Source: Rhizodiscina lignyota (Eukaryota; Ascomycota; Dothideomycetes; Aulographales; Rhizodiscinaceae). Taken from it: DNA of 64,000 bases. Numbering within the stretch: position 1 is the stretch's first letter; every line of letters begins with the position of its first letter. This document shows, in pieces, positions 47,315 through 58,183 of the stretch. The stretch spans positions 186,001 through 250,000 of the forward strand of contig ML978126.1 of NCBI GenBank assembly GCA_010015805.1, given 5' to 3'. A program made the position numbers and the translations under genes. The notes under the pieces are model-generated. The model was not told where the DNA came from and did no database searches. It was given only the letters and a program-made list of their open reading frames with translations.

Positions 47315-48403
47315 CACAATTCCACTCACACCAACTCTTACTTCCTTTTCGAAGCCCTCACAGCAAATTGAGCACAACTTCACGCTTCCAACTTGCCAAG
47401 ACGAAGCACCTTGGTACAGCCGCGGCTTGATAGAGGTCGTTCGTTCCTTCGAGTGTGGGGTTGAGGGATCACTCCACGTCGCGGAGGAAGAGGCCATCAG
47501 CCTTAATCACGGGTTCCCGTCCCAAGACCTCACTCGTTCACGATTTGGTCACATCAGTCCAATTGACGCCTCTCGAACAACATAAGACTTTGGAAGGCCA
47601 GATGATATGAACGTTCAGCCGAGTAGTGACGGCTCAAGCTTCCTTCCGGACGATTGACTGTAATACGTTCGGCATTGACGTCCAGCTGCATGGGCCTTTT
47701 TCTAATAGCTCATGACTGTACAGATGACGCTCCTGATGGATGCACTGACCCGTACTTACCAGATCTTCCATTTCTAATACATTTCGGTGCCATGCTTCGT
47801 TTTGTACATGCTTCCCTGCTTATGATCATCGTCGGTGCACTTTCTTTTTCGGCTCTGCGGCTCCTAACTCCCCGCCATTGTGCGGCGTTTTACATCTCTG
47901 TCCACAATATCTATCCAATTGCTGTGAGCATTCGTGTCTTCCCGCAATTGCGGCTGCGAAGGAATATTGGTATGGTAATCTGCATATTCTCCAAAGATGC
48001 AAGGCGTTCATAGGGCATGCAGGACCGTATCGCCTCACACATGGACGCGGACATCGGTGACCGGTGCTTTTCCGTGAGCACACCACTGTCGGAAAACCAG
48101 CAAGCTCGACCACACTGCAGCCACGAAGGGAGACCAACCCTCGTTGAGTGTCATGCGTCGAGCGTCCAGGCCCAGATCTGAGACATGGTTCGGCAATTGA
48201 CTGCCCACGTGGTACCCTTCCAAGCACTGAATCATCTCACCGTTGTCGCTAGCAAGAGACCACGATGAGAGAGAGCAGAGCCTCCCCTCGGCACACCGAC
48301 ATTCTGGCAACCATCGTCATCATACCAGGACCTGGGAGTAGTTCGAGGCAATGCAAAACCGAATTACTGAGTCTCGGTATGTCTTCCCCTGAGAGATATG
48401 CCA

Positions 48404-48419
48404 CGGACTTCGAAGTCCG
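48404..48419. promoter_or_regulatory. Perfect 16-bp palindrome, CGG-N10-CCG
   Basis: CGGACTTCGAAGTCCG is fully self-complementary. Inverted CGG triplets spaced by 10 bp are the arrangement bound by Put3-class Zn2Cys6 dimers. It lies about 565 bp upstream of the MFS transporter and about 1.6 kb from the kinase, so the transporter is the likelier target. Confidence 0.45.
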
Positions 48420-48982
48420 ATTATCTAAGCCGGCAACGTACCCATTCGGACTTTCCCCCGCAGAAGCTCTGTTCCACAGTGGATACTCCTTCAACTCTTT
48501 GCGTCCCCACACCCCAGAAACTGGGGTATCTGCATACGTCGTTGGAAACATTCGCTCGGGCCTTGATTTGCTGCGATAGCCTCAGGAGACCATCGAAGCG
48601 GATTTGATATTTTACCCGGTCGTAGAGCAGCTCATAGCCTAACTATTCCATGCCTGGCGATAACACCCTGTCGGCCAAGACATCAGTGGAATCCCCGGTT
48701 ATCACCACTCCACCGCATGCCCAAGCCGGCTTGGATACGCTCGAAATTGTAAGACTTCTGGCATCAAAAAAGGTGGATACCTCCTTACCAGCCCCCCGCG
48801 CACTCTGGCATGCGGCCATCTCCCCGTTCGCTGGGAGTATATGAAGTATCATGTCCCAGCCAAGAGTTTGTAGTTGAGCCGACGACTGCCGTTTGTCTGC
48901 CGTCCGTCTTCCCAGCTCTCTGCGCTCTGTCTGATCCCCTCCCACGTTTGGGCACCCCCGAGCAAAATACCGCTTAGCCACA

Positions 48983-50959
48983 ATGGCTGAGAAGGAATAC
49001 CTCACAGACACGCCGCCGCTGAAGGGGGAAGAGAGTAAGGTTGAATATGCTGCTGCACAGTACGATGGCGAGCCGACCAACGGAGAGCTGAAGACTTTGG
49101 ATCATGGCTTTACCGATGTCTACGACCATGCTACACCGGAGGAGGAGCTGAGAGTTCTACGAAAAATCGACTACAGACTTGTTCCCTTGCTTGCTTTATT
49201 GTATCTGGTCGCTTTCGTTGATCGATCGAACAGTACGTCTTTTCCTTGTTCTTGAGTTCAACGCACAGAAGATGAAATAAGGACTTCTCGAGAACGCCAC
49301 ATCTTGGCTTCCGGAAGCTTGTTAAGACAAGTCCAGTTCTCATCGTTTCCCTTGTTCCATCGCATCTTCACTCTTCCCATACCGAGAGAGCTTGACTAAC
49401 TCTAATTTTAGTCGGAAATGCCAAAATCGCTGGACTTTCCGATGATTTGAAGCTCGTGGGCATGGACTACAATGTGGCCCTGACCGTCTTTTTCGTCCCG
49501 TATGCTCTCTTCGAAATTCCCAGCAACATTGTTCTCAAGATCCTCCGTCCGTCCATATGGATCTCCATCCTCCTATTCTGCTGGGGTAAGTCTCTCTAAA
49601 ACTACCATGGCGTATTGAACTAACTTTAACGGCACACAGGTCTCGTCATGACGCTTATGGGCATTGTTAACTCCTATGGTGGCCTTATCGCATGCCGCTT
49701 CTTCCTCGGTGTTGCAGAATCAGGATTCTTCCCAGGAGCTACCTTTCTGTTGACTCTCTGGTACAAACGCTACGAAGTCCAGCGCCGCATGGCGGTCTTT
49801 TACGCCGCTGCTTCGCTGTCTGGCGCTTTCTCCGGCTTGCTGGCTTTTGCTATCGAGAGTATGAAGGGCGATGATGGACTTGACGGATGGCAATGGTACG
49901 AGACACCACAAAGCTGACGAGATGGCCACCATTTGCTTACCGAATATTAGGATTTTCATCATTGAAGGCCTGGTTCCAGTAGCTCTGGCGTTTGTGATCT
50001 GGTGGCTCCTCCCAGACAACCCGGAGACCGCAAAATTCCTCACAAAGGACGAGAAGGAGCTGATCATCAACCGTCTTGCTCTCGAAACAGGTTCCGGCAA
50101 GGGCAAGGTCACAAACTCGGATAAGATCCAGATGAAATACATTATCGCGGCGCTGAAGGAGTGGAAGACGTGGGCCGCCGTTGTCATGTTCTGGGGCAAT
50201 ACCATCGGTGTCTACGGGTATGTCTCTGGCTTCCGACGATACCACAAATCAGTACAGGCAGCTAATCAGGTCCAGTTTCACCTCGACTGTCCCCACCGTC
50301 ATCGAGCAGCTCGGCTACTCCTCCGCAAACGCCCAGCTCATGACCATCCCGATCTACGTCTTCGCTATGATCATGACGCTCATTTTCGCCTGGTGGGGCG
50401 ACTATGTGCAGCAACGCTCTCCCTTCATCATGGCAGGCTTCGGTATCGCTGCCGTCGGCTTCATCGCAGAGCTCGCCATCCCGCACCCGCGCCTTCCTGG
50501 CGTGACCTACGGCTTCCTATTCCCCGTTGCTGCGGGCTTGTACTGCCCATTCATCAGCATCGTGACCTGGACGGGTGAGTCTCACCAACAGAAAATTCCC
50601 TTGGAGAACACCGATATGCTAACCTTGCGCAAAAAGCCAACAACGCCGCACCCTCCTCCAAGCGAGCCATCGCCATGGCACTGCTCATCTCCGCCGGCAA
50701 CCTGGGCGGCATTGCGGGCTCGAACGTCTTCATCGCCGCCCAGGCGCCCGTGTACCACGTCGGCTTCGGCACGTGCCTCGCCAGCAGCGTCTGCGCCATG
50801 ATCACCGCGTTCGTGCTGCGCATCGCGTACGCACGGGAGAACAGGCAGCGCAAGGCGCTGCTCGACGAGATGGGCGAGGAGGCGATCCGCGCGCGATACA
50901 CCGACCAGGAGCTGTTGGACCTGGGCGACAAGGCCCCGTTTTTCATTTACACGCTGTAG
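48983..50959 (+). CDS. MFS transporter, anion:cation symporter family (allantoate/nicotinate permease type)
   Basis: Six exons (48983-49232, 49412-49585, 49640-49895, 49951-50217, 50270-50574, 50637-50959) give 524 residues. The first intron is 179 bp, long for this window. Family features include the pre-TM1 segment VLRKIDYRLVPLLALLYLVA with FVDRSNIGNAKIAGL, FFVPYALFEIPSN, GVAESGFFPGATFLLTLWY and SSKRAIAMALLISAGNLGGI. The overall pattern matches the Dal5/Tna1 group of 12-TMS permeases for anionic organic substrates such as allantoate, ureidosuccinate, nicotinate or pantothenate. The exact substrate is not readable. GATA-type sites (CGATAA near 48656 and TGATAA on the minus strand near 48698) and a CGG-N10-CCG palindrome upstream suggest nutrient regulation. 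Confidence 0.92.
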
Positions 50960-51413
50960 AGGCACGGAATGTTTTACGAAGTAATGAGATGTATCTGTAC
51001 TGGTGCACTAGATGGTATGCGCAGCGTGGGGGCATTAGACATGTACCGTAGCATTCTCGACAGTCGCGGATAGCGGCGAGATAGATGATGATGCAGAATC
51101 ACAACATGTTCAGCGGATGAGAGTCATCAAGTTTCAATTGAGTTTCATAGCCAGATTATGTATGCTCCTATCAGAAGCAGAGCCGCACCTTGATTTAAGC
51201 CCCATCCAGAGGCCCCTAACAGCAAATCGTCCTCCCGAACTAATGCAAAACCCAGAAACCGAAGATTGTCAGAACCCATCGTATCGTATCTAGCGTGTAA
51301 GAACGCCCCATGACCGAGATTATTATGCTGCGCCCGTACCTTTTTAAACACCTGCACCTGCACCCCTGCGACAGCTAAACTAAACTATGCTTGGCGTAAG
51401 CAATTCTTTGACT
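50960..51413. other. Convergent 3' flanks of the MFS transporter and E2-domain gene
   Basis: 454 bp with no gene seen. Confidence 0.45.
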
Positions 51414-54374
51414 TTAGCGAAGCCGCCTACGCTTGCGACCATTCTCAACCCCACCGTTCTCGCCCTCCTCGCTCTCCTTCGTCTTCAACTCAGCGGGAGA
51501 CTTGATAGCAATCGACTGCTCTTCCTGCTCCCTCTCCGGCGTCTGCGCCTTGGCAGTAACCTTGGCCTGAGCTTCCGCACGTCTGACGCAGTTCTTCAGC
51601 CCAGCCTCAAGTCTCGGCACCAGGTTGACCAGCGGCGTCTTGCCCCAGCCCTGCGCCACCGGGATATCAAAGTTGTTGTTGTTCTTCTTCTTGGCCTGCT
51701 GCTCGTTCCTCTTCTTCACAGTCTCCTCAACCTCTTCGTTCCACTGCTTGACCATGCTGAGAATCTCATCGGCGTTCTGGCTGAAGTGGTGAGAAAGAAT
51801 GCCGTCCCACACATTGTCTGCGCTCCGAGCACCTGGGGCGTCCTTCTCATCGCCCGATTTTTTCGCCTTCGACGCTTTCTGTGCCTTCTCTGCCTCCTTG
51901 GCACGCTTCTCCATGCCCTCGAGCCACTCCACCATGCCGACGTCCGTAGTGGCGCGGTAAAGGTTCTGGTTGTACGCACGGCTGCTAGCATCATTCTTGT
52001 TACTGCTCCAGCCCGGCTCGTTGTAATACGGCTCCGCACAGAACACCATTGCCTGCAAGCTCAGTAGAACCTGTAGAAGAGTGCTCTGGCCCGAGATCCA
52101 CGGCTGTCCCGACCAAGTGCCAAGCAGGGAGAGACACACTTTGCCATCATTGTAGAGGTTCGGATTCATGTTCTCCCGGCCATTGCCAGTAGTCTTGAAC
52201 TGCACGAGCGGAGGTGAACTGGGATAGGAGTGCGGGCAGAAGATGTCGAACTCGAACGCACCATGATGGTATGGTGTATCAGCAGGGCCTAGGATGAGAG
52301 CTTTGAGTACGTCCGGGCGCGATTCTTCGTGCCGAACGAAGATTCCAGGAGGAAGGGAAGTAGCAAGAGAGACACGCTCGACGAGAAGGCGCTTCATGCG
52401 GCCCGCAGGCGGATTATGGATGCCCTTGGCCCTCTCGCTGAAGTGATAGTTGAGGGAGTTGACCAGAGAGTCGTCTGGAATCTCCGCAAAGCAGTTTGCG
52501 CGATGCCAGGATTCTTCCTTCGATGCTGTAGTGGAGGTAGTCCGGGACATGGCTTCAGAAGTCGAGGTTTCCTCAACTTCGGTCTTGACCTTAAGCAACT
52601 TGGCAAGGTCTATGACGCCTTCACACAGAGTGAGCATTTCTTGGAATTCTTTCGTCTTGGACTTCTTGCTGCTATTCTTTGGATTAGCAGTGCGCTGGAA
52701 GGCCTCGCATTGCACGAGAAGCTGTTGCATATGACCCTCGAGAGGTGGTGACATCTCCTGCTCCGAGGCTTTAGCCTTGCCTTTGGACTTGTTCCCCCAG
52801 CGCGTTGGAGGTATCGATATATGTAGAAGGTCTTGATCTTTGCCAGGAATTGGCTGCTCTTCCAAGCAGAGCTTCGAAGTCTGTGGCGCTTTTGCAAGGA
52901 CGTTGAGGAGCTGCAGAAGAGGATCGAACGTCTCTCTAAGGCTGATCACCTCCTGCAGAGAATCGTTGCGCAAGCTTTCGGCCGCGAAATGGATGAGTCT
53001 GCTCTTCGCGATCATAGTGGGAATAACAGCGTGTTGATGCTTGGCGTTCTCGGGAAACATGTTATTCGTAATAATCGAAGGAATTAAGCGACCGAGAAAG
53101 GTAATTACTCGTTGGAGATGAGTCTCGTCGTACTTGTTGCAGGGGTTGACACCCGGGCTCCCATTTTCGATCTCTTCTGGAAATCCACTGTCGTCGCTCC
53201 AGCTACCCGAGCCATAGCTTCCGCTGCCACCATAGCCTGTTCCTTTCGGGTTGGGGAGGTTGTCGTATTTCTTCGATTTCGTTTGCTTGCGTGGGCTAGG
53301 AGTGGATGCCGCTTCCTCACGAAGGATCTCATCCAAACCACACAGGAGAATCCAAACGGTTAGAGCAGCGCCGGTAGCAGTAGATGGAGCTGTATCTTTG
53401 CACGAATGATTCTTCTTCACACCCGTCGCGGAGCACCAAAGGCAGAAGTGAGCAGAGCAATCAGCACACTCTATCGGGGTTAAAGTAGCCTTCTTGCCTA
53501 GGTATGGGTCAGTGTCACTGTTGTTGTGAGAATAACGCTTGAACTTACCCTCCGTGATCCACTTCCTCGCTTGCTTCATAACGTCCAGGCCAGTGCGAAA
53601 CAGCGGCGCATCTCTAGAGTTGACTTCTTTGGCCTTGCTGGACTTGGTGGGGCCATTCTTTGCGGCGCATTCTGGGCACTGCTGTTCTCTGAGAGCCTTG
53701 AGTACAAAGGTTTGCAAGACACCCTCCTCGGAATCAGAATCTACGGGAGACCGGCCGGATATGCGCAATGTCGATAGATTGTCGTCATCGTCCCGGACCA
53801 GAAGGTTAGCCACTACTTTCGTGACCTTGGACTTGACTTTGCTGGCAGTCTTCTTGCTAAAGGCAAATGGCTCGGCGAAGTCGAACTCCGGCGTGAACAG
53901 CGGGTGTGGTACGTTCTGATCGAAGAAGCCAGGCGGTGGTATTGGGGGTCCTCCTGTAAGCGGCGGGAAGCCTGCGGGCGGAGGAAAAGCGAAAATCGGA
54001 GCTTGAGGCGGTGGAGGCGGAGGAATCAACGACTGAGGTAGAGCCTGGGTGTTCTTCTTAGCATGGCGCGTGCGAGAAGATACAGGACCATCATCAGCTG
54101 ATGGCTGCGCAAGCTGTTGGATTGTCGGAAGTGGAAGTGGAGGTGGAGGTGGAGTTGGAGATGGGTCGAGATTGGCGTTCCTCGGCTTGAGCTTCCCCTT
54201 CACCTTTAACTTCATCTTGTGGAAGAGCGTTGATTTGGAAGCAATCAGAGTGGTGTTTTTCGCGGGTTGTTGATGGGTGGAAGTTGGCGAGGCTGAAGGA
54301 GCAGAAGAACTTCGCGGCGCTTCAGTTCGCCGAGAGAAGCAGTTCAGGGTCAGTTTGCTAGGAGTAGCTCCCAT
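51414..54374 (-). CDS. Ubiquitin-conjugating (E2) domain protein with IBR-like zinc motifs
   Basis: The frame is open for 986 codons. A basic, polyproline-rich N-terminus precedes a zinc region: CPECAAKNG, then ECADC, HFCLWCSATG and HSCKD, in the spacing of IBR/RBR-type fingers. About 250 residues of helical sequence follow. The UBC fold comes near residues 650-830: SLATSLPPGIFVRHEESRPD, GPADTPYHHGAFEFDIFCP, PPLVQFKTTG and NDGKVCLSLLGTW, whose cysteine should carry the ubiquitin thioester. The large-E2 features resemble BIRC6/UBE2O-class enzymes, which can combine E2 and E3 activity. The C-terminus is basic (GRKRRRLR), possibly nuclear. A 51-bp segment (53549-53499) has a perfect GTAAGT donor, CTGAC branch-like site and CCTAG acceptor; if spliced, the protein is 969 residues. 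Confidence 0.85.
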   Translation of the reverse strand: MGATPSKLTLNCFSRRTEAPRSSSAPSASPTSTHQQPAKNTTLIASKSTLFHKMKLKVKGKLKPRNANLDPSPTPPPPPLPLPTIQQLAQPSADDGPVSSRTRHAKKNTQALPQSLIPPPPPPQAPIFAFPPPAGFPPLTGGPPIPPPGFFDQNVPHPLFTPEFDFAEPFAFSKKTASKVKSKVTKVVANLLVRDDDDNLSTLRISGRSPVDSDSEEGVLQTFVLKALREQQCPECAAKNGPTKSSKAKEVNSRDAPLFRTGLDVMKQARKWITEGKFKRYSHNNSDTDPYLGKKATLTPIECADCSAHFCLWCSATGVKKNHSCKDTAPSTATGAALTVWILLCGLDEILREEAASTPSPRKQTKSKKYDNLPNPKGTGYGGSGSYGSGSWSDDSGFPEEIENGSPGVNPCNKYDETHLQRVITFLGRLIPSIITNNMFPENAKHQHAVIPTMIAKSRLIHFAAESLRNDSLQEVISLRETFDPLLQLLNVLAKAPQTSKLCLEEQPIPGKDQDLLHISIPPTRWGNKSKGKAKASEQEMSPPLEGHMQQLLVQCEAFQRTANPKNSSKKSKTKEFQEMLTLCEGVIDLAKLLKVKTEVEETSTSEAMSRTTSTTASKEESWHRANCFAEIPDDSLVNSLNYHFSERAKGIHNPPAGRMKRLLVERVSLATSLPPGIFVRHEESRPDVLKALILGPADTPYHHGAFEFDIFCPHSYPSSPPLVQFKTTGNGRENMNPNLYNDGKVCLSLLGTWSGQPWISGQSTLLQVLLSLQAMVFCAEPYYNEPGWSSNKNDASSRAYNQNLYRATTDVGMVEWLEGMEKRAKEAEKAQKASKAKKSGDEKDAPGARSADNVWDGILSHHFSQNADEILSMVKQWNEEVEETVKKRNEQQAKKKNNNNFDIPVAQGWGKTPLVNLVPRLEAGLKNCVRRAEAQAKVTAKAQTPEREQEEQSIAIKSPAELKTKESEEGENGGVENGRKRRRLR

Positions 54375-55289
54375 TCGATAGAGTTCCAGCCATTAATGAA
54401 AGGAAATGGTGATGTGTTGGAAAAGAGTGAAAGTGTCTTGACGCTGAGCACGAGGCTAGGCGCTGATAACGATGTGGTGAGCGTGACAGCGCGGAGAGCA
54501 GCGAAGGTGGGCGAGAAGCTTAAGAGCAAGCGGACGGAAGTGGTGTTGATGCGCGCACGTGCAGCGGGTTCACAAACGAGGTGGAAGGCGTGTTGGAGAG
54601 GAAGTTTGTGGATACTTTAATACCTATGCGGCTGCGTCACCGAGAGGGTTGGTGGAGGTGGGATGCGCTTGGCGTCTGGCACACAGTTGACCGGAACCTA
54701 AGGTACAGGCAGCCGCGGAAAGCCTCTCTCCCCCGCTGACTCAACTCGCGCGGCCAGAGAGGCCATTCTATCTATCTCGTTGGTGGCCGCGAGCGAGCTG
54801 GTCGCGTCTGGCTCCAGGCAGCCCTTCGGCGGAGCGCAGGCTGGCTATTTATGTTCTCCTCGCCTTGATCGACGCCATTTCCGTTATCTTATCGAATCGT
54901 CTGACGCGTGAGCACGTGCTGGCTGGCGGCCGCAAATCCCGCTGCCGGCTACCTATGCGTCTTGCTTCATGCGGAATCCGTTATTCCAGCGCGGTCGGTC
55001 CATTACATCGTTGAAACGCTATTCATTATCATGCCATGCCCGACACGCATCCACGCCAGGTTGATTGGGTTCTCACCCGAGTGGGACCTTCCTTTTTTCG
55101 TGATATAACTTTTCAAGCACGCCATTCAGAGCCCAGCGATCAGCAGAAGGCCAATTGACAATCCGGTAAATTTCCGCAATTGATAGTCTGGGTATAACTT
55201 TTTCTTCGCTCGCTCTTCTACGTGTAACTCACACTCTCCGCTCGAGTACATCTCCCCCATATCTCCATATCTCTATCCCATCCATCGCA
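54375..55289. promoter_or_regulatory. Divergent promoter region, E2-domain gene and TauD-type dioxygenase
   Basis: 915 bp with no gene. It contains CACGTG cores (one inside the palindrome AGCACGTGCT at 54911-54920, another near 54556), and a repeated TATAACTTTT element at 55104-55113 and 55193-55202. Confidence 0.5.
55193..55202 (+). promoter_or_regulatory. Candidate TATA element of the TauD-type gene
   Basis: TATAACTTTT lies 88-97 bp before the start codon; an identical copy sits 89 bp further upstream. A CCAAT motif lies between them. Confidence 0.35.
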
Positions 55290-56614
55290 ATGGCGCCAGC
55301 AGTAGCTGCCGAGACACCCGTAGCCCCTCATCTTCTCTCCAAGACTATCGTAAAGGACAACAATAATGCGCCAAGAGACATCTTTCCGGACGGCATTCGA
55401 ACCTCAGGCCAACACAACCCTCTGTACGACCAATTGAAACCGTACGAAGCCTTTCCGAAAGAAATAACGGGCCCAACTGTCTGGAAGAAGGAGGACTACA
55501 CCAATAACCCGGAGCGATGGACCCATCCATTCGGCGAAGACGAGATTGCAGAAATTGGAAAGGCTGCGGATGATTTCATTGCCAGTGGAACGCCATTGAC
55601 TGGCATCTCAAAAGTATACTTCAACAAGGGACTTGGTCGGCTCGACACACTCATATTTACACTTTTTTTTAGGGGCTCTTCCCATTACCTAATCTTGCTG
55701 GTTTTTTGACGTCCATCAAGAACGAGCTTCTCAACGGCAAAGGCTTCATCCTGTTCAAGAATTTCCCCGTTAATGAATGGGGCTTGCACAAGTCGGCCGT
55801 TGCCTACATGGGTATCGGCGCGTATCTAGGTTATTTTGTCTCACAGAATGGAAAGGGACATGTGCTTGGCCACGTAAAAGATCTGGGTGAGGATTCCAAA
55901 GCAATCGACAAGGTCCGAATCTACAGGACAAACGCGCGGTATGTGATTCCACCCATCCTATGCAAGCTCAAGGCTGATCTTGTCAACAGCCAATTCTTTC
56001 ATTCTGATGACGGTGACATTGTCGGCCTTCTTTGTATCGCCCGTGCTCTTGAAGGCGGCGAATCCGATATCTGCTCCACGCATCATGTCTTCAACATACT
56101 CCAGCGGGAACGTCCGGACGTGATCGACCTGCTTACGCAGCCGATCTGGTACTTCGACCGCAAAGGCGAAACTTCGCAGGGACAAGAGGAGTACCTGCGC
56201 AACTGCGTCATGTATATGGAGACCGGTGAAGACGGTCGCGTGTACACAAAGTGGGACCCGTACTTTGTTCGCTCTTTGACTCGCTTCTCAGACAAAGGGA
56301 TCGTTCCGCCACTAAGCGAGAAGCAAAAGGAAGCGATGCAGGTGTTGGAGGACACTTGCAATAGGCTAGCATTGCACATGATTCTTGAGGTTGGGGACAT
56401 CCAGTTCTTGAGCAATAATCACGTGCTCCACGCACGCACTGCCTATGTGGACCATCCGCCGCCGCACCCAAGAAGGCACCTCATGAGGCTGTGGCTCGCA
56501 GTACCAGATACAGAAGGAGGATGGAAACTGCCGATGCCGGACACTCATGAGAAGAAGAGGGGTGGCATCCAGGTCGACGACGTAGCACCCGTTTGCCCGC
56601 TGGACGCCGAGTGA
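55290..56614 (+). CDS. TauD/TfdA-family Fe(II)/2OG-dependent dioxygenase
   Basis: Three exons (55290-55613, 55673-55938, 55990-56614) give 404 residues. The iron-binding H-x-D is in QFFHSDDGDIVGLLC, near residue 200. The distal histidine is in NNHVLHARTAYVD, and the cofactor-binding arginine is in RHLMRLWLAVP. The N-terminal part (GPTVWKKEDYTNNPERWTHP, then GKGFILFKNFPV) matches the fungal TauD group found near catabolic and secondary-metabolic genes. Members hydroxylate diverse small acids, including taurine, sulfonates and gamma-butyrobetaine-like substrates; which one applies is unknown. No signal peptide is visible. Its stop is only 73 bp from that of the convergent FAD monooxygenase, so 3' UTRs must overlap or nearly so. 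Confidence 0.9.
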
Positions 56615-56687
56615 AATCCCGCAATAGAATCTTGCTCTATTTCTACATGTGTATTTTGAACAATGTGCAGATATTTATAAAGCAGGG

Positions 56688-58183
56688 CTATAGTCGAGCA
56701 GTTCCACTCTCGGCCTTGAATTTTTGCAGCAATTCAGAAGCTAGTCGTGCTTCTGCGGGAAGATCTTCATCCCATATCCAGCTCATGCGCGTCCTCATTA
56801 TCGCCGCCACACTCTCCTTGTCCTCTCCAATCTCTGGTACTTCAAACTCATATATCTCCGCCTGCCGCTTACTCTCTACCACCAGTTTCTGGCTGCGCTC
56901 CCTCCTTACTGCATCATATGCCTTGAATGCGGCCTCCAGATCCCCGTCAATTGTCTCCTGACCGATCAGCCCACTCAATACATACGAGTCTTCAATCGCC
57001 ATCCCTGCTCCAGCGCCACAGTGTGGCGTGGACGCGTGTGCTGCGTCACCCAAGATGCATACGCGACCTTTGTAATAGTATGGCGCGGGTGGATGCATAA
57101 AGAGGGCCCAGATGTTCGGCTTCTCCACGTTTGCTATTATATTTTGCACGTGCTGGCTCCACCCCTTGAAGTCGTTTTGCATTGTTTGCTTGTCGACTGT
57201 GATAACCCACTCGGGATTTTCCCATTTCTCTCTGCTGCGGAAAGCAACGACTTGTAAAAATGTAAGTTATTGTCTCGGTCGAGGGGGAATGGAACCAAGC
57301 TGGGTCAACTCACCGTTCATCGTTTTCCCCCTCTCGATCGGAAAAGTGAGGACATGCCCATGATTGCCAAAGTACATCTGGCTGTTGTTCGCCAGTTCCT
57401 CTCCCAGCAATTCTGAGGCCTTCTGCATAGGTATCAATGCTCGGTACGCGTACCTATTTGCGAGCGACAGACATCAGCGGCTCAGAATATTTCAGACACG
57501 GCCCACATGTAAACATACTTCCCGCTGAAGAAAGCTTTCGCTGCGGGGTGTCCCTCGCCCAGTAACAATTCCCTTGTTCTGCTCTTGATGCCATCAGTGC
57601 CGATGACTGCTATATGCCTAGCTTCCGTCCCGTCCGCGAATCTCAGCACAACACCTTTCTCCGGCCCCTCATCCGTCAAATCAACCAGCCTCTTTCCAAA
57701 CCTCGAGATCCCGTCCGGCAGCAACGCGACCATCTCGTCCAGAAAGTGCGCTCTGTGTACCGTGCCACGTCCTGGCGGCGTGTCCAAGCTCACAATCAGC
57801 TCGCCCACCCGCTGATTATCCCACTTCGTGCCGTCTTCATCAACCTGTATCTCGCTCTCTGGAACATCCTCCAGCCTCACCTCCTCCGGCCCCTCGCCAA
57901 TCTTCTTCCCAACTCCGTACCGGAAGTCAAACCACCTGCTCTTCTTGCTCTCCCACAAGTTCTGCGTCTTGCGGTTCTCGAACCCCTGCCGTATCTTTGG
58001 GTCGATGAGCTCCATGGCGCGCGACGCATTGGGCCCAAAGGCAACGCCTGCGCCGATCTCGCCAAAGCTGGAGGCGGATTCGTATAGCGTAACAGGTACT
58101 TTCTGATGGAGGAGGCCGAGGGTGAGGGTCAAGCCGGCGATGCCGCCGCCTACGACGGCAATCGTGTGAGTTTTCTCTGCCAT
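56688..58183 (-). CDS. FAD-dependent monooxygenase, salicylate-hydroxylase-like
   Basis: Three exons (58183-57519, 57453-57314, 57250-56688) give 455 residues. The start at 58183 places the dinucleotide-binding motif (IAVVGGGIAGLTLTLGL) at residue 8; an in-frame ATG 81 bp upstream is less likely. The acidic end of the second beta strand (VTLYESAS), the DG motif (VIGTDGIKSRTRELL) and the FAD ribityl-binding motif (CILGDAAHASTPHCGAGAG) are all present, with spacing typical of class A flavin hydroxylases. These use NAD(P)H and oxygen to hydroxylate aromatic rings; salicylate-type substrates are suggested by similarity only. Convergent orientation with the TauD gene suggests no shared promoter. 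Confidence 0.92.

Larger units (their letters stand above)
46829..48982. other. 2.15-kb divergent intergenic region
   Basis: Separates the checkpoint kinase and the MFS transporter, so it holds both promoters. Frames of 137, 133 and 145 codons lack domains. Visible elements are a double telomere repeat (47063-47077), a 12-bp tandem repeat (47287-47314) and a 16-bp palindrome (48404-48419). Confidence 0.45.

Noticed and set aside
47172-48013. 137- and 119-codon plus-strand frames between the checkpoint kinase and transporter
   Set aside because: No domain; the first includes translation of a 12-bp tandem repeat; likely non-coding.
39259-58183. Secondary-metabolite gene cluster around the efflux pump and oxidative enzymes
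   Set aside because: No polyketide synthase, NRPS, terpene cyclase or cluster regulator was seen, and housekeeping genes lie between them.
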